From Aeromicrobium sp. (lineage in GTDB: Bacteria > Actinomycetota > Actinomycetes > Propionibacteriales > Nocardioidaceae), in NCBI RefSeq assembly GCF_023146395.1, contig NZ_JAGLCD010000012.1, positions 62,001-126,000 of the forward strand: a stretch of DNA of 64,000 bases. Reading direction: 5' to 3'. Every line of letters begins with the position of its first letter. Positions within the stretch are counted from its first letter, which is position 1. The position numbers and the translations under genes are program-made. The notes beneath the pieces were generated by a model. It saw nothing but the letters and a program-made list of their open reading frames with translations. It ran no database searches and was not told the DNA's origin. Positions 35,602 through 44,368 of this stretch are shown here, piece by piece.

Positions 35602-37106
35602 TCCCGGCTCCGGAGCTCGACTACGCCCTGCTGTCACCGCTGCTGATCGTGGCCGCGGCGGCGCTCCTCGGGGTGCTCGTCGAGGCCTTCTGCCCCCGCG
35701 GGCCCCGATTCGTCGTCCAGACGGCGCTGGCGACCGCAGCGACCGTCGCGGCCCTGGTCGCGAGCATCGTGGTCTACGCCGGCGGCGACCTGGGCCTGAC
35801 CGACGAGCCGGGCCGGACGGTCGTGGCCGACGAGGCCGCGGTCATCACCTGGATGATGCTGGCGATCTTCGCGATCCTGGGTGTCGCGCTGTTCGCCGAC
35901 CGGCGCCTCGACGGCGGCCTGAGCGCGTTCACCGGCCGCGCCGCCGACCGTCCCGGGTCGGACGCGGAGGCCGAGGCGCTGCGCCTGCGCGTGGAGCACA
36001 CCGAGATCTTCCCGCTCGCGATGTTCGCCCTGCTCGGCATGATGCTGTTCGCGGCGAGCGCCGACCTGCTCACGATGTTCGTGGCACTCGAGGTCCTGAG
36101 CCTCCCGCTCTACCTGCTGTGCGGCATCGCCCGGCGGCGTCGCCTGCTCAGCCAGGAGGCCGCGCTCAAGTACTTCGTGCTCGGGGCCTTCAGCTCGGCC
36201 TTCTTCCTGTACGGCATCGCGCTCGCCTACGGCTACTCCGGCTCGTTCGCGATCGGGGCCCTCGGCGAGCTGCACGACGACACGGAGCTGCGCGTCGCCG
36301 CGGTGGCGCTCATGGCCGTCGGCCTGCTGTTCAAGGTCGGAGCGGTGCCGTTCCACACCTGGACGCCCGACGTGTACGTCGGTGCCCCGACACCCGTCAC
36401 GGCCTTCATGGCCGCCGGCACGAAGGCCGCCGCCTTCGTCGCGCTGATGCGGGTGCTGTTCGCGTCCACCGAGACCGACTGGCAGCCCATGATCGCCGTC
36501 GTCGCCGTCGTCACGATGGTGGTCGGGTCGCTGCTGGCGATCGCCCAGACCGACGTCAAGCGCATGCTGGCCTACTCCTCGGTCGCCCATGCCGGCTTCC
36601 TGCTGACCGGCGTGCTCGGGGGCAGTGACGCCGCGTCGGTGCTGTTCTACCTGGCGACGTACGGTCTGGCGTCGATCGGCGCGTTCGCCGTCGTGATGCT
36701 GGTGCGCGACGCCGGCGGCGAGGCCACGGCCTCGGCGCGGTGGGCGGGCCTCGGGCGGGAGAACCCCGTGCTGGGCGTGAGCTTCGCGATCTTCATGCTC
36801 TCGTTCGCCGGCATCCCGCTGACCGGTGGCTTCGTCGGCAAGCTGTCGGTCTTCATCGAGGCCGGCGGTGCCGGATACGGTCCCGTGGTCGTGGTCGGCG
36901 TGCTCGTCAGTGCCGTCGCCGCGTTCTTCTACGTCCGCATGATCACCGTGATGTTCTTCGCCGAACCCGACGGCGTGGCGGTCGCCTCGGGCGCTGTGGT
37001 CACCACGGCTGTCGTCGTGCTGGCCGCCGTCGGTACGGTGATCCTCGGCATCGCTCCGGGCCCTGTGCTTGAGTTGGTGCAGCAGACCGGTTCCCTCATC
37101 CCCTGA
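35598..37106 (+). CDS. nuoN: NADH-quinone oxidoreductase subunit N
   Basis: Third antiporter-like subunit and last nuo gene, 502 aa. FVALEVLSLPLYLLCGIARR, LFKVGAVPFHTWTPDVYVGAPTPVTAFMA and MLAYSSVAHAGFLLTGVLGG are diagnostic of NuoN. The GTG start overlaps the nuoM stop. The gap to the polyprenyl synthase is 29 bases with no terminator, so that gene is probably co-transcribed. Confidence 0.95.
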   Translation: MIPAPELDYALLSPLLIVAAAALLGVLVEAFCPRGPRFVVQTALATAATVAALVASIVVYAGGDLGLTDEPGRTVVADEAAVITWMMLAIFAILGVALFADRRLDGGLSAFTGRAADRPGSDAEAEALRLRVEHTEIFPLAMFALLGMMLFAASADLLTMFVALEVLSLPLYLLCGIARRRRLLSQEAALKYFVLGAFSSAFFLYGIALAYGYSGSFAIGALGELHDDTELRVAAVALMAVGLLFKVGAVPFHTWTPDVYVGAPTPVTAFMAAGTKAAAFVALMRVLFASTETDWQPMIAVVAVVTMVVGSLLAIAQTDVKRMLAYSSVAHAGFLLTGVLGGSDAASVLFYLATYGLASIGAFAVVMLVRDAGGEATASARWAGLGRENPVLGVSFAIFMLSFAGIPLTGGFVGKLSVFIEAGGAGYGPVVVVGVLVSAVAAFFYVRMITVMFFAEPDGVAVASGAVVTTAVVVLAAVGTVILGIAPGPVLELVQQTGSLIP

Positions 37107-37135
37107 GGAAGCCGCCAGACCGAGCAGGAGGACCT

Positions 37136-38134
37136 GTGCAGACCTCGTCGTCGGCCCTGCCCGTCGCGGTCGCCGACCCCGCGCTGGAGGCGCGGATCGT
37201 CGCGGGCGTGTCGGAGATCGAGCGACAGCTGGCCGAGGCCGCGCACAGCGACGAGCCGTTCGTCGCCGAGGCGGCGACCCACCTGCTGCGCGCCGGGGGC
37301 AAGCGCTTCCGACCGCTCCTGGTCACGCTCGCGGCCGAGTTCGGTGACCCGGCGGCGCCCGGTGTCGTCCCCTCGGCGGTCGTGGTCGAGCTGACCCACC
37401 TGGCCACGCTGTACCACGACGACGTCATGGACGAGGCCGACAAGCGGCGCGGTGCCGTGAGCGCCAACGCCCGCTGGGACAACACCCTCGCGATCCTGGT
37501 CGGCGACTTCCTGTTCGCGCAGGCCTCCGAGATCGTGGCCTCGCTCGGGCCCGAGGCCGTGCGCATCCAGGCCCGCACGTTCTCCCGCCTGGTGCACGGC
37601 CAGATCCGCGAGACGATCGGCCCCGGCGACGGCGACCCGCTCGCGCACTACCTCGGGGTCGTCGCCGACAAGACCGGCTCGCTGATCGCCACGGCCGCGC
37701 GGTTCGGCGCCATGATGGCGGCCGCTCCGGTCGAGGTCGAGCGGGCGCTGACCGAGTTCGGCGAGCGCATCGGCGCGGCGTTCCAGCTGCGCGACGACAT
37801 CATCGACATCGCGAGCGAGACGGGGGAGTCGGGCAAGACCCCCGGCACCGACCTGCGGGAGGGCGTCCCGACGTTGCCGGTGCTGCTCGCCCTGGCCTCG
37901 ACCGACCCGGCCGATGCGCGGCTCCAGGAGCTGCTGTCCAAGCCGCTCGTCGACGACGCCGAGCACGCCGAGGCGCTCGCGGCCCTGCGTCGCCACCCGG
38001 CGATGGACGAGGCTCGCGCCCACGTGCAGGCCGAGGCCGACGCGGCCCGCGCGCTGCTGCACACGCTTCCCGACATCCCGGCCCGGGCGACGCTCGAGCA
38101 GCTCTGCGACGCCGTCGCGACCCGCCTGGGCTGA
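37136..38134 (+). CDS. Polyprenyl diphosphate synthase (trans-type, probably menaquinone side chain)
   Basis: Chain-elongating isoprenyl diphosphate synthase of 332 aa. The first aspartate-rich motif is DDVMDEADKRRG (Asp95, 96 and 99) and the second is RDDIIDIASETGESGKTPGTD (Asp220, 221 and 224). GGKRFRPLL and KTGSLIATA are also conserved. Small residues before the first motif (HLATLYHDD) are compatible with long C35-C45 products, but chain length is not certain. The position after nuoN and the men genes point to the menaquinone tail. Homologues in other actinobacteria are called GrcC or heptaprenyl synthase component II. GTG start. Confidence 0.88.
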   Translation: MQTSSSALPVAVADPALEARIVAGVSEIERQLAEAAHSDEPFVAEAATHLLRAGGKRFRPLLVTLAAEFGDPAAPGVVPSAVVVELTHLATLYHDDVMDEADKRRGAVSANARWDNTLAILVGDFLFAQASEIVASLGPEAVRIQARTFSRLVHGQIRETIGPGDGDPLAHYLGVVADKTGSLIATAARFGAMMAAAPVEVERALTEFGERIGAAFQLRDDIIDIASETGESGKTPGTDLREGVPTLPVLLALASTDPADARLQELLSKPLVDDAEHAEALAALRRHPAMDEARAHVQAEADAARALLHTLPDIPARATLEQLCDAVATRLG

Positions 38135-38196
38135 AACTGCGCGCCTCGGCTCAGCGATGAGTTGAGGACAAGCGGCCACGGACCGAGCGCGGTCGC

Positions 38197-38343
38197 CGGG
38201 GCGGTGAGTCAGCAACCGTTCCCGCGGGCTGAAGGGTGCTCGGTGACCGCTGCTCGAAGGTGGGGGTGAGTAGGCAACCTCATCCGACAGGGAGAAGGTT
38301 GCTGGCTCACCGCCCACCCGGGCGAGAGGTTGTTGGCTCACCG
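38197..38343. repeat. GGCGGTGAGT-family repeat cluster, copy 3
   Basis: Five half-units: forward GGCGGTGAGTCAGCAACC (about 38200) and GGGGGTGAGTAGGCAACC (about 38262); reverse GGTGCTCGGTGACCGC, GGTTGCTGGCTCACCGCC (about 38296) and GGTTGTTGGCTCACCGC (about 38327). The lead AGCGGCCACGG lies at 38171-38181. The whole 286-base gap between the prenyl synthase and convergent rarD holds only this cluster. Confidence 0.75.
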
Positions 38344-38420
38344 CTCCCACGCATCACGTCTGGTCCATGCCGCTTGTCCGCCAGCGCCGCGCCCAGTCGG
38401 CTGCGGCTGGTTGTGGCGAG

Positions 38421-39419
38421 CTACACGGGCAGCGGCTCCACGGGGACGGGGCGCTTCCGGTTCCGGAGGGCGTCGGTCGTGAACAGCACGAGGGCGAGCC
38501 ACACGAGCCCGAAGCCGGCCCAGCGCGCGGGCGTCATGGTCTCGTGGAACACCACGAGTCCGAAGATGAACTGCAGGGCCGGGCCGAGGTACTGCAGCAG
38601 GCCGATCGTCGTGAGGTTCAGCCGGGTGGCCGCCGCGCCGAACAGCAGCAGCGGAATGGCGGTGACGACGCCGGTGCCGGCCAGGAGCAGGGCATTGCCC
38701 GGCCCCGCGTGGCCGAAGACCAGCGTGCCGTTGAACGCCAGCCAGGTCAGGAACGCCAGCGCGAACGGGGTCAGCAGGAGCGTCTCCATGCCGAGTCCCT
38801 CGATCGTGCCGAGGTCGACCTTCTTCTTGAGGAACCCGTAGGCGGCGAAGGAGAACGCGACCGAGAGCGCCACGATCGGCAGTCGGCCGTAGTCGACGGT
38901 CAGCACCACGACCGCCACGGCGCCGATCGCGACGGCGGTCCACTGCAGCCGTCGGAGCCGTTCGCCCAGCACCACGACGCCGAGCATGACCGTGACGAGG
39001 GGGTTGATGAAGTAGCCGAGCGAGGTCTCGATGACCCGGTCGTTGGTGACGCCGTAGATGAACGTGCCCCAGTTGATCGCGATGACGATCGACGCGGCGA
39101 ACAGCAGCGCCACGACGCGCGGCCGGCGGGTGATCGCGAGGAACGAGCCCCACCGCCGGGTGACGGTGAGCAGCAGGGCCACGAACACCAGCGACCACAC
39201 GACCCGGTGGGCGAGCGCCTCGAGCGGCCCGGCCGGGTCCAGCAGCGGCCAGTACAGCGGGAAGAAGCCCCAGCACAGGTACGCGGCGGCGCCGAAGGCG
39301 ATCCCACCCCCGCCTCGGTCGATCCGCCCCTCCGGCGCGTTCCCGGTCGCCGCCGTCGTCTGGTCCACGCGAGCAGTCAACACCCACCGCGGACGATTCC
39401 TTCCCGTCGAACCATTCAT
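38421..39419 (-). CDS. rarD: RarD-type EamA transporter
   Basis: Ten-helix DMT-superfamily transporter, 332 aa. The motifs GGGGIAFGAAAYLCWGFFPLYWPLL, AHRVVWSLVFVALLL, NWGTFIYGVTNDRVIETSLGYFINPLVTVMLGVVVLGERL and GLLQYLGPALQFIFGLVVFHE are characteristic of RarD (chloramphenicol-sensitive protein). Substrate not established for the family. The ATG at 39419 was chosen; a GTG 12 codons later is possible. Divergent from the mce operon, sharing the 84-base region with the CRP-like palindrome. Confidence 0.88.
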   Translation of the reverse strand: MNGSTGRNRPRWVLTARVDQTTAATGNAPEGRIDRGGGGIAFGAAAYLCWGFFPLYWPLLDPAGPLEALAHRVVWSLVFVALLLTVTRRWGSFLAITRRPRVVALLFAASIVIAINWGTFIYGVTNDRVIETSLGYFINPLVTVMLGVVVLGERLRRLQWTAVAIGAVAVVVLTVDYGRLPIVALSVAFSFAAYGFLKKKVDLGTIEGLGMETLLLTPFALAFLTWLAFNGTLVFGHAGPGNALLLAGTGVVTAIPLLLFGAAATRLNLTTIGLLQYLGPALQFIFGLVVFHETMTPARWAGFGLVWLALVLFTTDALRNRKRPVPVEPLPV

Positions 39420-39424
39420 GAGTG

Positions 39425-39430
39425 TACGGT
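39425..39430 (+). promoter_or_regulatory. Possible -10 box (TACGGT) of the mce operon
   Basis: TACGGT lies upstream of the palindrome at 39447-39462 and about 74 bases before the yrbEA ATG. If used, the palindrome would sit in the leader. Confidence 0.3.
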
Positions 39431-39446
39431 GCTGACAGGCCCAGGA

Positions 39447-39462
39447 CGTGACCCGCGTCACG
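39447..39462. promoter_or_regulatory. CRP/GlxR-like palindrome upstream of mce
   Basis: CGTGACCCGCGTCACG is a perfect 16-base inverted repeat around GTGA-N6-TCAC, the core of the CRP/GlxR consensus. It lies between divergent rarD and yrbEA. Confidence 0.5.
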
Positions 39463-39503
39463 GATCGTCGTTGGGGGTGCAGCGGGCGAGCGAGGAGGTG
39501 GTG

Positions 39504-40325
39504 ATGGCCGGAAGCGTGGCGAGTGCACGGCGTGTCGCCGATCGTTCACCCCTCTCGACTCAGATCCGCGACCTTCTCGCCGGCATCGGCGACTTCGTCG
39601 ACTTCGTGCTCGCGATCTGCCGGGCCGTGCCCCGGCGAAACTTCAACACCCCCGAGCTGATCCGCGAGGCGTGGAAGCTCGCCGGCATCGTCATCGTCCC
39701 GACCGCGCTCGTCTCGATCCCCCTGGGCGCCGTCGTCGCGCTGCAGATCGGCAGCCTGACGCAGCAGCTGGGAGCACAGAGCTTCGCCGGTGCAGCCTCG
39801 GTCGTGGCGATCGTCCGCGAGGGCGCGCCCATCGCGACGGCGCTGCTGCTCGCCGGTGCCGGCGGATCGGCGATCTGTGCCGACTTCGGCTCGCGCAAGA
39901 TCCGCGAGGAGATCGACGCGCTCGAGGTGCTCGGCGTCGACGTGATCCACCGCTTCGTTCTGCCACGGGTCGTCGCGGCGGCGATCGTCGCGGTCCTGCT
40001 GACGTCGGTCGTGATGGGCGTCGGCATCGCAGGCGGCTACCTCTTCAACGTGATGCTGCAGGGCGGCACGTCCGGCGTCTACGTGCAGTCCTTCGCGACC
40101 CTCGCGACGATCCCCGACCTGTGGTCGAGCCTCGTCAAGGGGCTGGTGTTCGGGATCATCGCCGGCGTCGTCGGCTCGTACAAGGGCCTGCACGCGAGCG
40201 GCGGGCCGAAGGGCGTGGGACAGGCCGTGAACGAGACCGTGGTTATGACCTTCCTGCTGCTCTTCACCGTCAACTACTTCCTGACCACCGCATATTTCGC
40301 CCTGTTTCCGCAGGTCGGCGGATGA
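39504..40325 (+). CDS. yrbEA: MlaE/YrbE-type ABC permease, first mce permease
   Basis: One of the paired inner-membrane permeases of an Mce lipid importer, MlaE superfamily. 273 aa, five or six helices. GAPIATALLLAGAGGSAICADFGSRKIREEIDALEVLGVDVIHRFVLPRV is the conserved EQ-loop that would contact the ATPase. The ATG at 39504 has a strong GGAGG site 6 bases upstream; the longer frame runs back through rarD. The stop overlaps yrbEB. Numbering of the mce locus (mce1-4 type) cannot be assigned by eye. Confidence 0.92.
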   Translation: MAGSVASARRVADRSPLSTQIRDLLAGIGDFVDFVLAICRAVPRRNFNTPELIREAWKLAGIVIVPTALVSIPLGAVVALQIGSLTQQLGAQSFAGAASVVAIVREGAPIATALLLAGAGGSAICADFGSRKIREEIDALEVLGVDVIHRFVLPRVVAAAIVAVLLTSVVMGVGIAGGYLFNVMLQGGTSGVYVQSFATLATIPDLWSSLVKGLVFGIIAGVVGSYKGLHASGGPKGVGQAVNETVVMTFLLLFTVNYFLTTAYFALFPQVGG

Positions 40326-41131
40326 GCCGGCCCGGCCTGCCCCAGCTGGAGCACCTGGGGCACCAGCTGCGCTTCTACGCCACGGCCGTGCGCTGGACGC
40401 CGCGCACGCTGGCCCGGTACCGCCGTGAGGTCGCCGACGTGCTCTCCGACGTCGCCTTCGGCTCCGGGGGCCTGGCCGTGGTCGGGGGAACCGTCGGCGT
40501 CATGATCGCGTTGTCGTTCGCGGTCGGCGCCGAGGTCGGGCTGCAGAGCCACGCCTCGCTCGACCAGATCGGTGCCACCAACTTCTCGGCCTTCCTCTCG
40601 GCCTACTTCAACACGCGGGAGGCGGCGCCGCTGATCGCGGGCGTGGCCCTGGCCGCCACGATCGGCTGCGGTTTCACGGCGCAGCTCGGGGCCATGCGGA
40701 TCAACGAGGAAGTCGACGCGCTCGAGGTCATGGGCATTCCGTCGATCCCGTTCCTCGTCACGAGCCGGATGATCGCGGCGGTCGTCGCGATCGTGCCGCT
40801 CTACGCGATCGGGCTGTTCTCGTCCTATCTGGCGACCCGCATCGTCACGACCGGCGTGCACGGGCAGTCGACCGGCACGTACGACCACTACTTCCTGCAG
40901 TACCTGGCTCCCGTCGACGTGCTGTGGTCGTTCGCCAAGGTGCTCGTATTCGCCGTCGCGATCATCGTCATCCACTGCTACTACGGCTACTTCGCGAGCG
41001 GAGGTCCGGCGGGAGTCGGTCTCGCGGTCGGCCGAGCGATCCGCACGTCGATCGTCGTGCTCACCGTCAGCGACTTCTTCATCAGCTTCGCTATCTGGGG
41101 CTCGACGACGACGGTGAGGATCACCGGATGA
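40322..41131 (+). CDS. yrbEB: MlaE/YrbE-type ABC permease, second mce permease
   Basis: Second permease of the Mce importer, 269 aa. IGCGFTAQLGAMRINEEVDALEVMGIPSIPFLVTSRMIAAVVAIVPLY is the ATPase-contact loop, and HCYYGYFASGGPAGVGLAVGRAIR with the C-terminal FFISFAIWG are typical. Starts inside the yrbEA stop (ATGA) and its stop overlaps the mceA ATG. Confidence 0.92.
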   Translation: MSRPGLPQLEHLGHQLRFYATAVRWTPRTLARYRREVADVLSDVAFGSGGLAVVGGTVGVMIALSFAVGAEVGLQSHASLDQIGATNFSAFLSAYFNTREAAPLIAGVALAATIGCGFTAQLGAMRINEEVDALEVMGIPSIPFLVTSRMIAAVVAIVPLYAIGLFSSYLATRIVTTGVHGQSTGTYDHYFLQYLAPVDVLWSFAKVLVFAVAIIVIHCYYGYFASGGPAGVGLAVGRAIRTSIVVLTVSDFFISFAIWGSTTTVRITG

Positions 41132-42321
41132 GCACCGATCTCGCCTCGAGCCTGGCGTCCCCCGCCCAGACCCGGCGGCTGCGCCTGCTCGGCGTCGTCT
41201 GGTTGCTCGTCGTCGCCAGCTTGCTGTGGCTCTCGATCGCGGCCTACCGACACGTCTTCAGCGACGAGACGACCGTGACGGTCGAGGCCTCCCAGGTGGG
41301 TGCCCAGCTCAACGCCGGTGGAGACGTGCGGATGAACGGGGCGATCGTCGGTCGGGTCGTGTCGGTGCGGCCGGGTTCGGGCGGTCCCACCGGGGGAGCG
41401 AGCGTCGAGCTCGCGATCGATCGGCAGGCCGCCGACCGCATCCCCGCCGACGTCACGGCACGCGTCCTACCGACCACGTTGTTCGGCCAGAAGTACGTCG
41501 AGCTCCTGTCCGACTCCGACCCGGCCGACGACGTCGTCTCCGACGGCGCGCGCATCCCTCTCGACACGACTCGGGAGACCGTCGAGATCACCGACGTCCT
41601 GAACCGTCTCGAGCCGCTGCTCACGGCCGTCGAGCCCGACGACCTCGCGGCGACGCTGTCGGCTCTCACGACGGCGCTCGACGGGCGCGGAGCGGAGATC
41701 GGCCAGCTGATCAACGAGGCCGGGCCCTACCTCGCCTCGCTCAACGACCTCGCCCCACAGTTCGTGCGTGACCTCGAGCTCGTGTCCGAGGTCTCGTCCG
41801 ACTACGCCGACGTGATGCCCTCGATCGTCACGGTGCTCACGAACGGTGCCGTGACGGCCCAGACGCTCGCGGACCGCTCCGGGGACGTCGCGACCTTCAC
41901 GAGCACCACGACCCAGGCGGCAGGGGCCGTCGAGGCACTCCTCGCCGCCAGTGGCGAGAACCTCGTGCGGGCGAACGCGGTGGCCCGGCCGACCCTGGAG
42001 ATGCTCGCGACGTACTCGCCCGAGATCGTGTGCCTGCTCGACGGCTTCTACGGGCTCAACCGCTCGTCGGCATCGTCGGCGTACGACGACAGGATCTTCG
42101 GACGGTTGCAGTTCGGTCCGCAGACCACGGGGTACACCGCGGCGGACGCGCTGGCCTTCGGTGACGCCGGGTACGGACCAGACTGCCGAGGGCTGCCGGA
42201 TCCGCCCATCCCGTACCCGGGGGTCGTGACGAAGGACGGCGTCGAGCCGAGGCCCGGACCCGCGGCGGGTTCGACCGATCTGCTCTCGATCCTGATGCCG
42301 ACGGAGACGGGTGCGCCGTGA
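41128..42321 (+). CDS. mceA: Mce family protein, MceA
   Basis: First of six Mce subunits, thought to form the hydrophobic tunnel that carries lipids across the envelope. 397 aa. One N-terminal membrane helix (LLGVVWLLVVASLLWLSIAAY), then the MlaD/MCE domain (about residues 45-125, with VRMNGAIVGRVVSVRPG), a helical region with little sequence conservation, and a C-terminal YGPDCRGLPDPPIPYPG element typical of MceA. Substrate (sterol, fatty acid or other) unknown. GTG of mceB overlaps the stop. Confidence 0.9.
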   Translation: MSTDLASSLASPAQTRRLRLLGVVWLLVVASLLWLSIAAYRHVFSDETTVTVEASQVGAQLNAGGDVRMNGAIVGRVVSVRPGSGGPTGGASVELAIDRQAADRIPADVTARVLPTTLFGQKYVELLSDSDPADDVVSDGARIPLDTTRETVEITDVLNRLEPLLTAVEPDDLAATLSALTTALDGRGAEIGQLINEAGPYLASLNDLAPQFVRDLELVSEVSSDYADVMPSIVTVLTNGAVTAQTLADRSGDVATFTSTTTQAAGAVEALLAASGENLVRANAVARPTLEMLATYSPEIVCLLDGFYGLNRSSASSAYDDRIFGRLQFGPQTTGYTAADALAFGDAGYGPDCRGLPDPPIPYPGVVTKDGVEPRPGPAAGSTDLLSILMPTETGAP

Positions 42322-43388
42322 ACCGGGAAGCCCTCTGGATCCCGGCCCTCAAGCTGGTGGTCTTCGCCATGGTGGCGACGTTCGTGCTCCTGACGATCGC
42401 GGGCACGATCACGCCGATCGGGTCGGCCGGCTCGCGCACGACCTTCACGGCGGAGTTCACCTCGGCCAGCCGCCTCGTCCCAGGCGACGACGTGCGGGTC
42501 GCCGGAGTTCCCGCCGGATCGGTTGTTGACGTCTCGGTCACGAGCGACGGACAGGCACGGGTCGAGATCGAGGTCGACGACGACCTGACCGTCACGACCA
42601 TGACGCGGGTCGAGATCCGTTACCTGAACCTCGTCGGTGACCGGTACGTCGCCCTCGTCGAGGACGGCGGGAAGGACGGCGATGCAGCGGCCGCACCGCA
42701 GGACCCGCGGACGCCCATCGGTGTCGATCGCACGGCTCCTGCCCTGGACCTGAATGCCGTGCTGGGCGGATTCAAGCCGCTGTTCCAGGCGCTCGAACCT
42801 GGCCAGGTCAACGCTCTCGCGCTCGACATCGTCCAGACCCTGCAGGGCGACGGTGCGACGGTGCAGGCGCTCATCAGCCACACCGCCGACCTCACGACCG
42901 GGCTGGCCGAACGCGACCAGCTGATCTCCGACACGATCGCATCGCTCGACGCCGGGGTGGGCACGGTCTCGCAGCGTCACACCGAGCTCGCCGAGATCGT
43001 CTCGGCGCTGCAGACCTTCGTCGGCAGTCTCGACGGCCAGCGACAGACCGTCGCCGACGCCGTGGTGCACCTGGAGGAGACGACCCGGATCACCGCTGAC
43101 CTGTTGCAGGGGGCCAACCCGCCGATCACCGCCGACGTCGCCGCGCTCGGCGAGATCGCCGCGACGCTCGTCGAGCCGGCCAACCGCGAGATGGTCGAGC
43201 ACGTCCTCGACCACGTCCCCGACAAGCTCGCACGGCTCACTCGCACCGCCTCCTACGGGTCCTTCTTCAACTACTACCTGTGCGCGGTTCGCTTCACGAT
43301 CGACTCCTCGGGTGACTCGCTCCTGGCACCGCTCCAGCAGGCACTCGATCCCATCGTGATCGTCGACCCCTCCCCGAGGTGTGACTGA
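42318..43388 (+). CDS. mceB: Mce family protein, MceB
   Basis: 356 aa. N-terminal helix LKLVVFAMVATFVLLTIAGTI, then the MlaD domain with VPGDDVRVAGVPAGSVVDVSV and RYLNLVGDRYVALVED, and a long helical region. The C-terminal SFFNYYLCAVRFTID is a MceB signature, with a cysteine repeated in the final CD. GTG start overlapping mceA; its last base is the A of the mceC ATG. Confidence 0.9.
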   Translation: MNREALWIPALKLVVFAMVATFVLLTIAGTITPIGSAGSRTTFTAEFTSASRLVPGDDVRVAGVPAGSVVDVSVTSDGQARVEIEVDDDLTVTTMTRVEIRYLNLVGDRYVALVEDGGKDGDAAAAPQDPRTPIGVDRTAPALDLNAVLGGFKPLFQALEPGQVNALALDIVQTLQGDGATVQALISHTADLTTGLAERDQLISDTIASLDAGVGTVSQRHTELAEIVSALQTFVGSLDGQRQTVADAVVHLEETTRITADLLQGANPPITADVAALGEIAATLVEPANREMVEHVLDHVPDKLARLTRTASYGSFFNYYLCAVRFTIDSSGDSLLAPLQQALDPIVIVDPSPRCD

Positions 43389-44368
43389 TGGCCGCGCGGA
43401 ACCGCAACGCTGCGGCGCGACGGGGTCTGGTGGCCGCGGCCGTCGTCGTGCTCCTGGCGGTCATGGTGTTCAACCTGCACCGCATGCCCTTCGTGGGGGC
43501 AGGCGGCCGGACCGTGTCGGCCGAGTTCTCCGAGGTCGGGAGCCTGCACGTCGGCGACCCCGTGCAGATCGCGGGCGTCGACGTCGGCACGGTGAAGTCG
43601 ATCGACCTCGGACGAGGGCACGTGCTGGTCCGGTTCACGATCGAGGACCACGTCGAGCTGGGGACGTCGACGTCAGCAGCGATTCGCGTCAGCAACCTGC
43701 TGGGCAGCTCGTTCCTCGAAGTCCTGCCCGCCGGATCGGGGCAGCTCGACACGTCCGAGGCCATCCCCGTGTCGCGCACCGAACCGCCCTTCGACGTGGT
43801 CGCGGCGTTCGGCGGGCTCACCGAGACGATCGAAGGCATCGACACCGCTCAGCTCCAGGCGGCCTTGGCGTCCGTCACCGACACGTTCCGCGAATCTCCC
43901 GCCGACGTGCAGGCCGCAGTTCAGGGCTTGAGCGAGGTGTCGAGCACGATCGCCGATCGGGATGCCGAGGTCGCGAGCCTCCTGCAGGAGTCGTCGACGC
44001 TGAGCTCGACGTTGGCCGCGAGCAGCGCCGACGTGGCCGGCCTCATCGAAGCGGCCGCGGGTCTGGTCGCCGTGCTCGACGACCGGCGTGCAGCGATCTC
44101 GTCACTGCTGACTAGCACCCAGGCACTCGCGGCGGAGCTGCAGACGCTCGTGACCGACAACCAGACCCAGCTGGCACCGGCGCTGACCGACCTCGAGGCC
44201 ACCGTCACGCTCTTGCAGCAGCGGCAGACCGACCTGACCGCGATCGCGGCGAACCTGTCGACGTTCGCCCGGGTCTTCAGCGATGCGATCGGGACCGGAC
44301 CCTGGTTCGACTCCTTCATCCCGAACGTGCCGACGCAGATCCAGATCGGGGAGGTGGCTGTCCCGTGA
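43388..44368 (+). CDS. mceC: Mce family protein, MceC
   Basis: 326 aa. N-terminal basic residues and a helix (GLVAAAVVVLLAVMVFNLH), the MlaD domain (SLHVGDPVQIAGVDVGTVKSIDLG; RVSNLLGSSFLEVLPAGSG), then about 200 residues of Ala/Leu/Thr-rich helical sequence. It lacks the proline-rich tail of some MceC proteins. Coupled to mceB and mceD by overlapping codons. Confidence 0.88.
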   Translation: MAARNRNAAARRGLVAAAVVVLLAVMVFNLHRMPFVGAGGRTVSAEFSEVGSLHVGDPVQIAGVDVGTVKSIDLGRGHVLVRFTIEDHVELGTSTSAAIRVSNLLGSSFLEVLPAGSGQLDTSEAIPVSRTEPPFDVVAAFGGLTETIEGIDTAQLQAALASVTDTFRESPADVQAAVQGLSEVSSTIADRDAEVASLLQESSTLSSTLAASSADVAGLIEAAAGLVAVLDDRRAAISSLLTSTQALAAELQTLVTDNQTQLAPALTDLEATVTLLQQRQTDLTAIAANLSTFARVFSDAIGTGPWFDSFIPNVPTQIQIGEVAVP

